Shown one piece after another: positions 1-12,721 of a stretch of 64,000 nucleotides of DNA; positions within the stretch are counted from its first letter, which is position 1, and each line of letters opens with the position of its first letter. The notes under the pieces are model-generated. The model did not search any database, had not been told where the DNA came from, and saw only the letters and a program-made list of their open reading frames with translations. Source of the DNA: Conchocele bisecta. Lineage: Eukaryota > Mollusca > Bivalvia > Lucinida > Thyasiridae. The position numbers and the translations under genes are program-made. The DNA is taken from assembly GCA_029237695.1 (NCBI GenBank), contig CM055266.1, positions 109,943,370 through 110,007,369 of the forward strand, read 5' to 3'.

Positions 1-116
1 CCATTCCAACCTAATGATACAATGATTTTTGCTGAACAAAAATGTTTTGTTTATTTATCCATAAGTACGAATATATGTTACATGTGTTATTTGACTTGTA
101 TGTGGATATACGCAAG

Positions 117-182
117 ATTGAAGAGGTATGTGGAAGAAGGGGGCCAAGGACTTGGCCCCCTTCTTCCACAGACCCCTTCAAG
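117..182. repeat. 66-bp hairpin insertion
   Basis: Near-perfect inverted repeat TTGAAGAGGTATGTGG ... with GGGGGCCAAG in the stem. It is inserted in a family Q repeat (88-215; relatives at 42395-42480 and 42535-42650) with CAAG on both sides. Confidence 0.6.
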
Positions 183-316
183 TTCCACAGCGTGCGACGT
201 TGCCCGACTTGATGAGCGCAATATCGTTACGGATAAAAATATACAAAATATAAATGAAATAAACAAGTTGATGATGATTTAGAAATAACTATTTTACGAG
301 GTGAAACATAGTTCAT

Positions 317-627
317 TAGCCAATTTCACCAAAATTGCAAAGTATACTTATCTTGCTAAGTATACTTTGAGAGAGAAATTGTAAATTGATGCATACATTC
401 ATTGATACTTCTATTTAATGCAATAATAGTTTTCCAATCAAAACAATGGTTGTGGTAATGTAATAAATACAATATAATAATTCTGCATAATTTAAATCAG
501 CAAATATATACAGTAGTTAGTACTATACGAAATAATGCGTTTTAGTAAAAATAAATGATTACTCCCTCAAAGTATACGTACATGTAGCTATATAACTATA
601 CTTAGCAATTTTTCTGAAATTGGCTAC
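317..627. repeat. Palindromic MITE family C, copy 1
   Basis: About 310-bp palindrome with ends TAGCCAATTTCACCAAAATT and inverted match; subterminal GCAAAGTATAC motifs; centre built on a TTATCACAGCC hairpin in full copies. Non-coding. Confidence 0.8.
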
Positions 628-852
628 AGGGACCAATATGAACTCACGAGCCGTCAATTGTTTCAAACTTATTTTTCACCAAAACAGATATTGCTACACC
701 AATGTAATGTCAAAAGGGCGTCAAAAAGAGTATGGCGACGTTAACACGAGCATTATGTGTGTTACCGATCGACATTCACCAAATTGACCAGTATGTTATT
801 TAGAGCAAATATTGGCACGCATCAGCCTGTACCCTGTGTAATTTGATGAAAT

Positions 853-3216
853 AACAAGAGCTGTAGGAGAACAGCATAGCTCGACTACGAGGGTTGTCGA
901 TGTACACATAGCTTGACAAACAAGGTGGCTGCGGCCTGCATAAAAACCTTAACCAAGGTTGACTAAAAACATAAACCAAGGGAAACTAGAAATGTGGCCT
1001 TTCGGCACACGAATAACCCCACTGGCAGCCAAAGAAAACGAGGCATTTTTGATTATAAGCCATTTAGCCGAGCGTTAAGGTTTCAAACGCATCAAGTATG
1101 TGACCTTGACCCTGGGCATAGTGTGATAATCCATGCATCGGTGTAGAAGATATAGAGCGGAAGGGAATTTCAATAGGTTTGACCTTTGACCTTCAACTAT
1201 GACCTTGACCTTGGACGTAGGTGCGTGGTTATTGATCGAGCCACACCTTCTCATCCTGAGAAACATTTGTGCCAAGGCATTTGATAATCCATGCATCGGT
1301 GTAGAAGATATAGAGTGGAAGGGAATTTCAATAGTTTTGACATTTGACCTTCAACAGTGACCTTGACCTTGGACGTAGGTGCGTGGTTTTCCAAGTATGG
1401 TTGCTGTAGGCCCAGGAGTATTCCATATACAAGCTTGAGTAAAAACCGTAACCAAGGGGAGATAACTAAGTAATCCAAGGATAAAAGTAGGTCAAGGTCA
1501 AATATAGGTCAGGGATTATTGATGTACATCACTAGGAGATGAAGTTGTCCAAGTATGGTTGATGTAGGCCCAGAAGTATTCCATATACAAGCTTGACTAT
1601 AAACATTAACCAAGTAATTCAAGGTTAAATGTAGGTGAAGGTAAAATAAAGGTCAGGGGTTATTGATGTACATCCCTATGAGAAAAAGTTATCCAAGTAT
1701 GGTGTATGTATGCACAATAGTATTCCATCTACAAGCTTGACTAATAACCTTAACCAAGGTTGAGTAAAAACCTTAACGAAGGGGAATTAAGTAAGTAATT
1801 TAAGGTTAAATGTAGGTCAAGATCAAATATAGGTCAGGGGTTGTTGATGTACATCACTAGGAGATGAAGTTGTCCAAGTATGGTTGGTGTAGGGCCATGA
1901 GTATTCCATCTACAAGCTTGACTAATAACCTTAACCAAGGTTGAGTAAAAACCTTAACGAAGGGGAATTAAGTAAGTAATTTAAGGTTAAATGTAGGTCA
2001 AGGTCAAATATAGGTCAGGGGTTGTTGATGTACATCACTAGGAGATGAAGTTGTCCAAGTATGGTTGGTGTAGGGCCATGAGTATTCCATCTACAAGCTT
2101 GACTGAAAACCTTAACCAAAGAGAATTAAGTAAGTAATTCAAGAGGAAATGTAGATGAAGGTCAAATATAGATCAGGGGTTGTTGATGTACATCACTATG
2201 AGAAATGGTTGTCCAATTATGGTGTCCGTATGCACAATAGTATTCCATGTACAAGCTTGAGTAAAAATCTTAACGAATGTCGAGTAAAAACCTTAACCAA
2301 GGGGAATTAACTAAGTAATTCAAGGTTAAATGTAGGTCAAGGTCAAATATAGGTCAGGGGTTGTTGATGTACATCACTAGGAGATGAAGTTGTCCAAGTA
2401 TGGTTGGTGTAGGGCCAGGAGTATTCCATCTACAAGCTTGACTAAACACGTTAACCAAGGGGAATTAAGTAATTCAAGAGGAAATGTAGGTCAAGGTCAA
2501 ATATAGATCAGGGGTTGTTGATGTACATCACTAGGAGATGAAGTTGTCCAAGTATGGTGGGTGTAGGGCCAGTAGTATTGCATATAGAAGGTTGACTAAA
2601 AACCTTAACTAAAAGGAATTAAGTAAGTAATTGAAGAGGAAATGTAGGTCAAGGTCAAATATAGATCAGGGGTTATTGATGTACATACCTATGAGAAAAG
2701 GTTGTCAAAGTATGGAGTCTGGATGCACAATAGTATTCAATGTACAAGCTTGAAAAAAAACCTTAACCAAGGTTGACTAAAAACCTTAACCAAGGGGAAT
2801 TAAGTAAGTAATTCAAGAGGAAATATAGGTCAAGGTCAAATATAGATCAGGGGTTATTGATGTGCATCACTAGGAGATGAAGTTGTCCAAGTATGGTGGG
2901 TGTAGGGCCAGTAGTATTGCATATACAAACTTGACTAAAAACCTTAACCAAGGTTGACTAAAAACCTTAACCAAGGGGAATTGAATTAAGCAATTAATGC
3001 AGAGAAATGTAGGTCAAGGTCAAATATAGATCAGGGGTTATTGATGTACATCACTAGGAGATGAAGTTGTCCAAGTATGGTGGGTGTAGGGCCAGTAGTA
3101 TTCCATATACAAGCTTGACTAAAAACCTTAACCAAGGCGTGACGGTGACGCCGACGCCGACGCCGACGCCGGGGTGACAACATAAGCTCTACTTATTCTT
3201 CGAATAGTCGAGCTAA
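853..3216 (+). mobile_element. Tandem-array element, copy 1 (pearl/Helitron-like architecture)
   Basis: Starts ACAAGAGCTGTAGGAG and ends GTGACAACATAAGCTC...AGTCGAGCTAA after a short (GACGCC)n run. About ten internal units share GATGTACATCAC, near 1521, 1665, 1845, 2026, 2185, 2365, 2520, 2678, 2859 and 3044, spaced 144-185 bp. AGCTCGACTA occurs near the left end and inverted at the right end. The right end has a small hairpin (ATTCTTCGAAT) before CTAA. This resembles descriptions of bivalve pearl and Helitron-derived non-autonomous elements; class membership is inference. No transposase is encoded. Confidence 0.75.
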
Positions 3217-4107
3217 AAATATATCGTCTAATTCCCGACTTTCTAAATGGAATGACACATTTGTTGACACATTGTACAGTTGACCACCAAAAGTATTGAA
3301 TTAATTTTAGGTGACAATTCTATGCATGAAGGAATGCCGCACAAATGTTCGGCCTGTGGAGGCATACACTACGTGCCATAACTGGCTGCAATCCGAGTAC
3401 AGTTTGAAAATATTGACGTGGAGTATTGAAATAAACACAATTTAAGAAGCTATTTTTTACAGATACAATAATATAAAACCTACGTTTGTTTTCATTTGGA
3501 TCTTTAGAAACATTTCGACATAACCATTCGTGCGGTATTCAGTGTATAATGATCAATAACGAGGGAGCCCGAAACTATGCCACTTTTCAACGCTGTTTAC
3601 AGGCTACCTTAAAAACACTATATATAGTCTAACAGAAATTGATGGGTGGGGTAATATGTTTTCGAATTAGCCTTTTATTGGGTCCCAGTCTTCCACCTGT
3701 AGAAAGTATATGACGCCGACACAATGCAGAGACGATTGCATTCGTTTATTAAAATATTGCACATATATATGTATATGCAAACCTGAATTATGTACATGAA
3801 TGATAGCATCGCATCGTAATACTTACACAATATGACAGCTAAATGGTACACGTTGATTTTTGTACATAGATGATCTGACATAGTGATATTTATCAAACTC
3901 ATTGACTGATTTCATAAGAAACTCGGCCGCCGAGTTTCTTATGAAATCAGTCGATAAGTTTATTGAATATCAAATAAAGACAACACAATTAAATTATATT
4001 TATTGCATAAGAACAACCTCATACGCGTACATGCAATGTATTTTATGTATCGGTTTCATTTACATATTTAATACACTGGTGTATTATGATTTTAATACAC
4101 GTCTTAT

Positions 4108-4431
4108 TATAGGAATGAATGGCCTTTTTGTGGAATGTATTGGGGTATAAACTTGGAAAAGTCGCGGGAATACTGGACGAAGTTTATATCCCCGATAAAT
4201 TCCACAAAAAGGCCATTCATTCCTTATAATTCCAGCATTTGAAATACATTCATCAAGAAAATGTGTTTATTTTGACAGACGGCAGCCATTTGTTTACATT
4301 GACAGCACTGACAGTACACCTGTAGAAAGTAGTTCGGCGTGGGAGTTTACTGGGATATACATTTTGGACAGAGACTTGCTACGGGCCAATCAAATGTTAG
4401 GGAATTGTGTAAATATTTTTGTACTGGAATT
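4108..4431. repeat. Foldback MITE family B, copy 1
   Basis: One end is TATAGGAATGAATGGCC with a ~145-bp hairpin (stem AAACTTGGAAAAGTCGCGGG). The other end is a single-copy tail finishing GTACTGGAATT. AT flanks both sides (4106-4107, 4432-4433). Confidence 0.85.
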
Positions 4432-4775
4432 ATTAGTCTGTGGAAGCGAACTTAATAGGCTGTTTATTACACTCGTTGATTCATTCTGTAAGATACTTGA
4501 CAGAGCGTCATCTTCGAAGAAATCGGTGAACAGTTAGTACACATTTAATACATATCATATTAAACCACCACTGATATGAGTGTCGGACTCAATTACTAAT
4601 TGTCAAATATATGTTTCAAAATTTACAAATTGAAATAAAACGTGTAAAATCTAAATGTACATACAACCTTTCACTCAAACAATACATTGTGTTCCTGTCC
4701 CCGCTAGTATGTAACAGCTGATTGTAAGTTTAGAGTTAAAACATATATGCCTAACATTACCATACAAGAAGACCA

Positions 4776-5015
4776 GGGGCCCGTTTCACTAAACTTCGTA
4801 CGACTAAAATGTTCGTAAGTGCAAATTTAGGATCGTCTGTAAACTTCAATTGATGGATTTACATTTATTGAGCATAGGCTGCATATGCAGCCTATGCTCA
4901 ATAAATGTAAATCCAATAATTGTTTACAAGAAAACATTGTTAATGTGATATTTACAGATTATCATAATTTTGCACTTACGAACATTTTAGTCGTAAGACG
5001 TTTAGTGAAACGGCC
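4776..5015. repeat. Palindromic MITE family A, copy 1
   Basis: About 240-bp palindrome: outer GGGGCCCGTTTCACTAAACT, GACTAAAATGTTCGTAAGTG, and a perfect central stem GAGCATAGGCTGCATATGCA. Non-coding. Confidence 0.88.
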
Positions 5016-5224
5016 ACATGTAGAGTAAATATAGTGGTGCCATAAAATTAAACATATTTACCAACGACAGATTATTTTTGCAAAACATGTGTATACCCCT
5101 TGGAACATAAACAAATAAAAACGTAAATAAAAAATTTCTCGTAAAACTGGATTAAGTTTATCAGCGATTACGTGAAAGTCAAGAAGGTGAAGGTGATGCA
5201 CCCCCCTTTTCCAAAAGTATGGAA

Positions 5225-5345
5225 AGTACTTGTAAAAAGTGCAGATCCTGATGAGACGGCTTGTCACGAGCCGGCTCATCCGGATCTACACTTTTTGCCA
5301 GGAACAATTATACAGGCCTGTGGTGTTGAAAGGGTTAACGCATTT
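5225..5345. repeat. Foldback repeat family G, partial
   Basis: Keeps the central hairpin GACGGCTTGTCACGAGCCGG and right end GAAAGGGTTAA. Confidence 0.68.
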
Positions 5346-5482
5346 GCCTTACAAACAATGTGAAGATAAGTTCTCAGTGACCTTGACATTGGGCGGTCAG
5401 ACGTTGATCGTATGCAAGGTTTTACTAACGTACGTACGCACGTACGTTGTATCCCCTCTTACCTGTCAGTGAGAGGATGATT

Positions 5483-5883
5483 ATTTATTCCGTCAACATA
5501 GTGCGCATGTGCCGTGAAACACGTTGCCGTGAAACATTTTTGATATCCAGTCAGTACTATTTTTGCATTTTACAGCCATTTGTAGGTGTTGACGGGATAA
5601 ATAGAATAGTAGGTTAGTGCCGTGAATGGGAAAAAATATCTGGCGCGGCACGGAAACGGGATGTGCTCGGCATAGCCTCGCCCATCCCGTTTCCTGAGCC
5701 TTGCCAGATATCTTTTCCCATTCACGGCACTAACCTACTATTCTATATATATTTTCCTTATTTCTGAACCAAAGTATATGTTGTGACCGGTCACAACATA
5801 TACTTCTGATGAGAAATAAAGAAATTCTTGAGCCTTGCCGGATATTTTTTCCCATTCACGGCACTAACCTACTATTCTCTATA
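5483..5883. repeat. Foldback repeat family H, with duplicated right end
   Basis: CCGTCAACATAGTGCGCATG at left; hairpin GGTTAGTGCCGTGAATGGGA with inverse; right end GCACTAACCTACTATTC occurs twice (to 5745 and to 5883). Other copies: 10049-10341 and 32032-32280. Confidence 0.72.
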
Positions 5884-5980
5884 ACGGAACCTCAACAGCA
5901 AAACAATATTCCGCCTTGTTATGGCACGGTGTATAATAATATATACACAATATTTGCCCTTAAACTGCCAAATTAAATTG

Positions 5981-6121
5981 TGTCGTCTGCTATTTTTCTT
6001 TTCAATTTTGTTCTGATCAAAACATTTTTTGATTTCCAATGTAAATGATTCTAATGTGCTGTTAAACCATGTTTTTTTCACAGAGAAAGAAGGCCAAATA
6101 TAAAACATTAGCTTCGACAAT
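5981..6121. repeat. Foldback repeat family X (4 copies)
   Basis: GTCGTCTGCT end and inverse; GATTCTAATGTGCTG hairpin. Others: 13708-13852, 29634-29844 (longest, with TTAACCCTTAGCCTGCTGA ends) and 46822-46970. Confidence 0.7.
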
Positions 6122-6214
6122 ATTATTATACCATTTTTGTTCCCAGCATTCTAAAGCCTAGTATCGCCCTTACTTTGAAGAGTATTCAACAGCATGGAAA
6201 CTTACACTGTGAAG

Positions 6215-6612
6215 TTGTTTGTTTGTTTATTAGTGTTTAACGGCCTATCAACAGCGAAGGTCATGTAAGGCCGGGCAAACGGGTTCGATCCCATTTTAAC
6301 CTGCTGCATTGGGGGGAAAATCCCAAAATCAGAACAGAATATTTACATCGAGAACAAATATATTCAGCACTGAAATTAGAATAACCTGACCTGGTGCCAG
6401 GTCCATACCACACCAAAGTCACTTGGGCCCTTCCCCTAAAATAGGATTACGAATATCGTAATACTCACATAAGGGGTATAACCAGATTCAACTGTCACAT
6501 ACAAAATGCCAAAGACGTATGTGAGGGCCAAACCAGGTCTCCAGTCGGGATTCCGGCAAGGATGAACCCAGATCGTTAAATTACCCATCGCGTGCTCCCA
6601 CCTGCCACCCAC
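6215..6612 (-). mobile_element. SINE-like retroposon K, copy 1
   Basis: Read on the minus strand it begins GTGGGTGGCAGGTGGGAG and ends CGTTAAACACTAATAAACAA with a short (AAAC)n tail. Flanks show an 8-bp direct repeat CTGTGAAG (6207-6214, 6613-6620). Near the head, TGGCAGGTGGG and GGTTCATCC resemble pol III A and B boxes. A second copy at 52206-52608 has different flanks. Confidence 0.65.
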
Positions 6613-6676
6613 CTGTGAAGATGTATTATTCAACAATCAATGTTGGTGAATGCACCGGGACAAACTCTGTGTCTCA

Positions 6677-6983
6677 GTAGCCGATTTCATCAAAAATTGC
6701 AAAGAATACTTACAAAGCAAAGTATAATTTGAGGGAGTAATCATTTTATTTTTCCCAAAATGCATTATTTCATATAGAACTAACCACTGCTTATATTTGA
6801 TGATTAAAAGTATGCAGAATTATTATACTGAATTTATTACCTTATCACAGCCAAAATGGCTGTGATAATGTAATAAATTCAGTACAATACAAATTAATAA
6901 ATTTATCCTTGAATTGAAAATTTCTCTCTCAAAATATACTTAGCTAGATAAGTATACTTTGCAATGTTGGTGAAATAGGCTAC
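6677..6983. repeat. Palindromic MITE family C, copy 2
   Basis: Full-length copy with inverted ends GTAGCC-ATTTCA and central hairpin around ATCACAGCCAAAATGGCTGT. Confidence 0.85.
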
Positions 6984-7473
6984 ATATATAAAGTATCGTA
7001 TATGTGTGGCTTCAACATTATATATAGTGCTGCATTCAGACGATTTACATGCATATCAATGAAATGCACCACTTTACTTGATCAGCTTTCACTGATACTG
7101 TACAATAACAGTTTCTAGATCTGTGGAAAAAAAACTTGATAATATAGTTTGTAATGGTTTCAGCAATATCTGTACAATTTAAACAGTATTAGTGAAACAC
7201 ATTTTGTTGCGAAATAACAGAAATATCCAGTCATTTTTCGGATATGCTTATATGCAATATTATTCGCATAACTATACATGTAGTTAAGTTTCTATTTTAG
7301 AAAACACGTAGATAATTATAATTAACAATAAATTAGTAAACATCATTGCACAAAAGCTAATGTTAAAAATGTTTGTTATTTTTAAGCATGACAGAAATAA
7401 AACATGTAACAACTCCAGATTATACAGGTCATGCATCGGTCCACATAGGCCTAGCAAAACCATAGTGACTCTG

Positions 7474-7715
7474 GCGCCCGTTTCACTAAACTTCGTACGA
7501 CTAAAATGTTCGTAAGTGCAACATTATGATAGTCTGTAAATTGCACATTAACAATGTGTTCTTGCAAACAATTAATGGATTTACATTTATTGAGCATAGG
7601 CTGCATATGCAGCCTATGCTCAATACATGTAAATCCATCAATTGAAATTTCTAGACGATCCTAAATTTGCACTTACGAACATTTTGTTCGTACGAAGTTT
7701 AGTGAAAGGGGCCCC
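7474..7715. repeat. Palindromic MITE family A
   Basis: Same outer and central motifs as the copy at 4776. Confidence 0.88.
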
Positions 7716-7727
7716 TGATATATATTC

Positions 7728-7995
7728 TACTTTGTTTTGTTTCATAAATGTCAATCTACATAAACTCAAATGATTAATGCAAGCTCCCAATCATTTGATG
7801 CACTCTCTAAATTATGTTGAGCTATCTGTAAATATGTAATGCTAGCTCTAATTATTTACAGCTAGCAATAATTATTTGAGTTTATGTAGATTTGGCGTTC
7901 CTGGAACATAAACTCAAATAATAAATTCTTGCGCGAAATATTTAATGTGAGGTCTAAATGTTTAATGATAGCTCTAATTATTTAGAGCTAGCAAT
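7728..7995. repeat. Foldback repeat M
   Basis: CATAAACTCAAATGATTAAT with inverse arm ATTATTTGAGTTTATGTAGA; internal GAGCTAGCAATAATTATT repeated twice. Confidence 0.6.
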
Positions 7996-8037
7996 AATTA
8001 TTTCATATTATAAATATATTGTATTTAAGAATGAGCC

Positions 8038-8475
8038 TACATTTTATTTCGTGTAATTGGCTCCAATATTGATTTTATTGCGGAAATTGTTTTTTCCACA
8101 TGTTAAGTCCCCATAGACATCTTCACAGAGTGAAATTCTTCTAATTTCAGAAATAGTGGACCGATTTTCAAAATGTAACTTTTGTTTTCTTTGATCATTT
8201 CCAAGCTTTCTAGTTAGATTTCAGAACCAATTTCTAAACTATTTCGTTTTTCGACTCCTCCTCCAGGTTCTCCACCTCTTTTTTCCCCATGTTAAATTCC
8301 CATAGAGAACTCAATTTTCGTAATAATATCAACATTTTGACAAAATTTCACGAAATTCTTAAATTTTCCTTTAATTTAATATTATCGAAAACAATATTGT
8401 TTTTGAATTGTTTATATAGCCGTAAAATTTGGGCAGCTTTCGTGAAGCAGACAGTAGTTGTATTTGCATGGCCAA
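8038..8475. repeat. Repeat family L
   Basis: Shares CCATGTTAAATTCCCATAGA and TATTATCGAAAACAATATTG blocks with 41283-42065. Confidence 0.58.
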
Positions 8476-8775
8476 GGTCCTTGATTGTAAAACCTTCCGA
8501 GTATATTCTCAAACAGCTTGATTGACATACCGTGTGCATAGCTCAGGCTCGACACATCTAGCTGCTTCATTTTGAGGAGGATGAAAACTGACCATATGTA
8601 TCAACATGATCAGTATAGCCATGTCCACGGTTGTGAACATTATGCATTTGCCCTACAAACAAGGTGAGCATCAGTTATGCTACAATATCACGTGTTGGAG
8701 CTGCATTCACAATGTCGGCAGTCATAGCGAACTTCCACCCATCTACAGTAGCTTTTGTGTTCCCATTGGAAACCA

Positions 8776-9017
8776 GGGGCCCGTTTCACTAAACTTCGTA
8801 CGACTAAAATGTTCGTAAGTGCAAATTTAGGATCGTCTGTAATATTCAATTAATGGATTTACATTTATTGAGCATAGGCTGCATATGCAGCCTATGCTCA
8901 ATAAATGTAAATCCAATAATTGTTTACAATAACACAGTGTTAAGTAAAATTTACAGACTATCATAATTTTGCACTTACGAACATTTTAGTCGTAGGAAGT
9001 TTAGTGAAACGGGCCTC
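8776..9017. repeat. Palindromic MITE family A
   Basis: Intact copy downstream of the SLC6 terminal exon; could fall in its 3'UTR. Confidence 0.88.
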
Positions 9018-9426
9018 AGAAGTGAACGGGTCCAAACGTGGTCCAACTAAGATTCAAACGCGGGTTTCCTGTATTCCTATCAGCCCATCTAACGTGTTCT
9101 GTTTTTCTTATCCAATGAAAATGCCGTTTTTTTCATGACGTAGCCTGTCCTCTAAAAACCGTCAGCATGCGCATTGAAATAGAAAAGAACCCACAAAAAC
9201 GTGGTTTCCTGAAACTTTGCGCATGCTCAGTGATATCAATACGGTTAAATGTTTTCAATGAAAATGCATGTTTTCATTGGAAACGTTTCACCGTTTTTAT
9301 ATCACTGAGCATGCGCAGTGAGGATAAACTAAACGTTAACGTGAGCCAAATCAAAACGTCACGTGCAAACTCGGAACATAAACCAAGACGATACTGGAGC
9401 TGCACGGTCAGTAGCGGTAGGGCGGA

Positions 9427-9564
9427 TTACACGTTCGATTCCTGAGTAATGTGGGACTGTACTGAGCGCAGTGACATGTCCGCTGTCGACCGGCTTATCT
9501 GCGACTGGGAACCAGAGTCCGTGAACCGACCAATTGTCGAGATCGATCCTTTACTCGGATAACT
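9427..9564 (-). CDS. SLC6 transporter coding exon 16 (terminal, PDZ-ligand-like C-terminus)
   Basis: Residues 670-714 and TAA. A strong acceptor (TCTATCCATTTTCAG) opens a Ser/Thr-rich tail SYPSKGSISTIGRF that ends TQESNV. The last four residues fit a class I PDZ ligand (Ser at -2, hydrophobic at 0). The exon joins exon 15 in phase 0. No conserved domain supports it, so the assignment rests on the splice site, phase and composition. No clear AATAAA was picked out downstream. Confidence 0.75.
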   Translation of the reverse strand, partial: SYPSKGSISTIGRFTDSGSQSQISRSTADMSLRSVQSHITQESNV

Positions 9565-10048
9565 CTGAAAATGGATAGAGGGGCAATTCATATTTATTTC
9601 ATTACTTTTCCACATTAGGACGATCATGATGATCGTCCTAATGTGGAAAAGTAATGAAATAAATATGAATTTACGTGGCTGTATGTAATGGCGTTTGTCT
9701 ATTTGCAATACCGGTTCGCGATCGCATATACATGCATGGGTGCAATATGTATATTTATTTAGTTATAGTAAGGTCATTGCCGATGAGTCCGTGACGAAAA
9801 TGTACCAAACGTTTTATTGTTGATTTGTCTACTTGAACCATTAGTTTGAAAAAGAAATAGCCCTTATGCATTTTCAAAAAAATGACTGGACGTCGACATG
9901 GTTCAACTTGGCCAATCAACGATACAAACGAGAGGAACATGTTAGTTACGGAATCGTCGTAAATGACACTGCTAGTAGTATTACGTTATGTGAATTGTTC
10001 ACATGCTGATATAATTAAATATTCAAATCATCTTTATTTATATGCAAA

Positions 10049-10341
10049 GAATAGTAGAATGGGAAAAATTATCTGGCAAGGCTTAGGAAACGGGATGGGC
10101 GAGGCTCCCGAGCACATCCTGTTTCCGTGCCGCGCCAGATATTTTTCCCATTCACGGCACTAACCTACTATTATATTTATCCCGTCAACACCGTGACCTA
10201 CAAATGGCTTTAAAATGCAAAAAAAAAATAACCAGTCACCGCACATTTTCATACGCAGTGAATATGTCGTATTGGCAGGATGTCAACAATGTTTCACGGC
10301 ACCGTGTTTCACGGCACATACGCACTGTGTTGATGGGATAA
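10049..10341. repeat. Foldback repeat family H, just past SLC6 exon 15
   Basis: Inverted relative to the 5483 copy; same hairpin and GTCAACACCGTGACC end. In SLC6 intron 15. Confidence 0.72.
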
Positions 10342-10549
10342 AACATAATATGCTAATTCACTATGGGAGAGTTTAAAATATTCACCCAGTCAGCAAATAC
10401 GTCAAATGTTCGATTAATTTCGAACACTGAACGAGTTGTTGACTGAGCCAATATGTTAAACTCCCATGCAGAATCCTTAAACAAACTCGAAAGAATCTTC
10501 GATAGATACATAACATAGTATGCATATATTGGTTCCGCGCCTCCCTCAC

Positions 10550-10705
10550 CTGCAGGTCCATCTTGCTGCTGTAGGCACTCTTTACATACTTGGTCCTCTC
10601 CAAGCCGGGATCCAGTACCCAGCCTTCCACATAGTCGACCAGTCGCCGGTGTTTCACAAGGGCCGGACCCCACTCCATCGTTGGCGTTAGTAATAATTTT
10701 ATTTT
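10550..10705 (-). CDS. SLC6 transporter coding exon 15 (C-terminal tail)
   Basis: Residues 618-669. KIKLLLTPTMEWGPALVKHR carries the WGPA motif typical of SLC6 C-tails, then RRLVDYVEGWVLDPG and ends SKMDLQ. Acceptor GTTGTAG, donor GTGAGG. Reading through the donor stays open for 55 more codons to a stop near 10382, so intron retention would give an alternative C-terminus. Confidence 0.92.
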
Positions 10706-10910
10706 CTACAACATAGCACAATCGCACCATTATGTATACAATATTTCTCCAAACTGTGCACATTCCTTTGTTATGAATACCTAATAGTATATATAACAGA
10801 AACCACTTTGAACATCACTGTTACGTGTATGAATTCAACTGACTTATTAGTTGAACCGTTCATTTGCATACATACTGTGAACAGTGATTTTGGTACTATG
10901 TTCTACTACT

Positions 10911-11149
10911 GGGGCCCGTTTCACTAAGCTTCGAACTACTAAAATGTTTGTAAGCGCAATTTAGATTGAGAATCGTCTGGAAATTTCAATTGATGAATTT
11001 ACATTTATTGAGCATAGGCTGCATATTCAGCCTATGCTCAATACATGTAAATCCAATAATGTTTACAAGAAAACAGTGTTAATGTGAAATGTACATAATT
11101 CTGCACTTAGGAACATTTACGTCGTATGAAGTTTAGTGAACTGTCCCCA
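10911..11149. repeat. Palindromic MITE family A
   Basis: Slightly diverged copy in SLC6 intron 14. Confidence 0.85.
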
Positions 11150-11379
11150 TGTCAGGTTAGATTTCTGTACAGATCCGTGTGCACAATAACGTCCAATATT
11201 TTGGAATCGCATACATCAACTGTACTTCAGTGAACTATAATTGTTATAGGAATACATTTGTTAATGGGTATAGATTAGTGCTTCTTATATGCTACGCATG
11301 CGGTGATTTAATTCCTTTACACAAGTCATGCAAATTGTATCTAAAATATAGAGACAATTATCATGTACCATATAATGAT

Positions 11380-11737
11380 AATTCCAGTACAAAAATATTT
11401 ACACAATTCCCTAGCATTTGATTGGCCCGTAGCAAGTCCTCTGTCCAAAATTTATATCCCAGTAAACTCCCACTCCGAACTACTTTCTACAGGTGCGCTA
11501 TCAATGTAAACAAATGGCTGCCGTCTGTCAAAATAAACACATTTTCTTGATGAATTTATTTCAAATGCTGGAATTATAAGGAATGAATGGCCTTTTTGTG
11601 GAATTTATCGACAATATAAACTTGGAAAAGTCGCGGGAATACTGGACGACGAGGCCTTCCGGCCTTCGTCCAGTATTCCAGCGACTTTTCCAAGTTTATA
11701 CCCCGATAAATTCCACAAAAGGCCATTCATTCCTATA
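11380..11737. repeat. Foldback MITE family B
   Basis: Reverse orientation (AATTCCAGTAC ... CATTCCTATA) with AT on both flanks. Lies in SLC6 intron 14. Confidence 0.85.
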
Positions 11738-11810
11738 ATAAGTAAGCAGCTTATCAGGAGCATGACATCGTATATACATCGAGACGTAAAAGGACAACTT
11801 CATGCTTATT

Positions 11811-12050
11811 AACCCTTTCAACCCTAAGGAACTTGAATGGACTGTGATATGCTAATGTTCCGACCAATCCAATGGTCACAAAATGATTTTCAGATTCGTC
11901 CATTTATGAAAAGGGGGTGATTTTGTTCTAAGAAATATTAAAATTACTTTCAAAAAGTGCAGATCCTGATGAGACGGCTCGTTACGAGCCGGCTCATCTG
12001 GATCTGCACATTTTGCATAAATAGCGGGATTTCGGGTTCAAAGGGTTTAA
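11811..12050. repeat. Foldback repeat family G (4 copies in window)
   Basis: Ends TTAACCCTTTCAACCC and AAAGGGTTTAA; internal hairpin GAGACGGCTCGTTACGAGCC. Other copies: 18464-18686, 40857-41099 and a partial copy at 5225-5345. Confidence 0.78.
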
Positions 12051-12561
12051 TGTACTTTTTATACTGGTGTAACCATCGTTCCATATGCGTTTTCAACCTG
12101 TAACGGCCTGTCTTCATTGCTGAGAGTATAACATTATGGTGATGAATATGGGGGAAATTACAAGTCTTTTGACAACATACATAATACCAGGGTCCACTTG
12201 CACAAAACTGCTGTTAGCTTAATGAATTGTTAACTCCTTAAAACGCTGTTAACATTTGAGCAACCATGCTCAGGTTAGTGTATTTTGATGTCATAGTTTA
12301 TGAGGCAAGGCTGGAAATGTTTTGGGACAAATATAACAAGATATTCGTTGATGAAAGAGCTCGATATTGAGTGTGAATAGTATGGTGATGGGTATGGGTG
12401 TAATGACGGGAAAAGCCACACAATACCTGTATGTAATGGTTGTAGCGCGCGGCTAGTGCTCCTTATAGCGTTTACAACATGGTTATGCTTTTTGGGGGAG
12501 GCGGGAAACCCATAAATACCTGTAGTGGTTGTATCGACTAGTTCTCCTTATTGAGCGTGTA

Positions 12562-12661
12562 CAATGGGGTCAGCGTGTAAGTGCACACACGAACGAACAC
12601 GACAGGTTGGTTCCAACCCGTCGTGCTCGTTCGTGAGTGCACTTACACGCTGACCCCACTG
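12562..12661. repeat. 100-bp perfect-palindrome MITE family D, copy 1
   Basis: CAATGGGGTCAGCGTGTAAG ... inverted; TA dinucleotides outside, as for Tc1/mariner-type targets. In SLC6 intron 14. Confidence 0.85.
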
Positions 12662-12721
12662 TAAAACATGGCGAGGATTATGGAGGAGGGTGTGGCGATA
12701 ACGGGGAAAGTAATACAGTAC

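Noticed and set aside
6280..6300. GGTTCGATCC as a plus-strand pol III B box in family K
   Set aside because: It is opposite in orientation to the AAAC tail, so it cannot be the promoter box of the retroposon read from head to tail.
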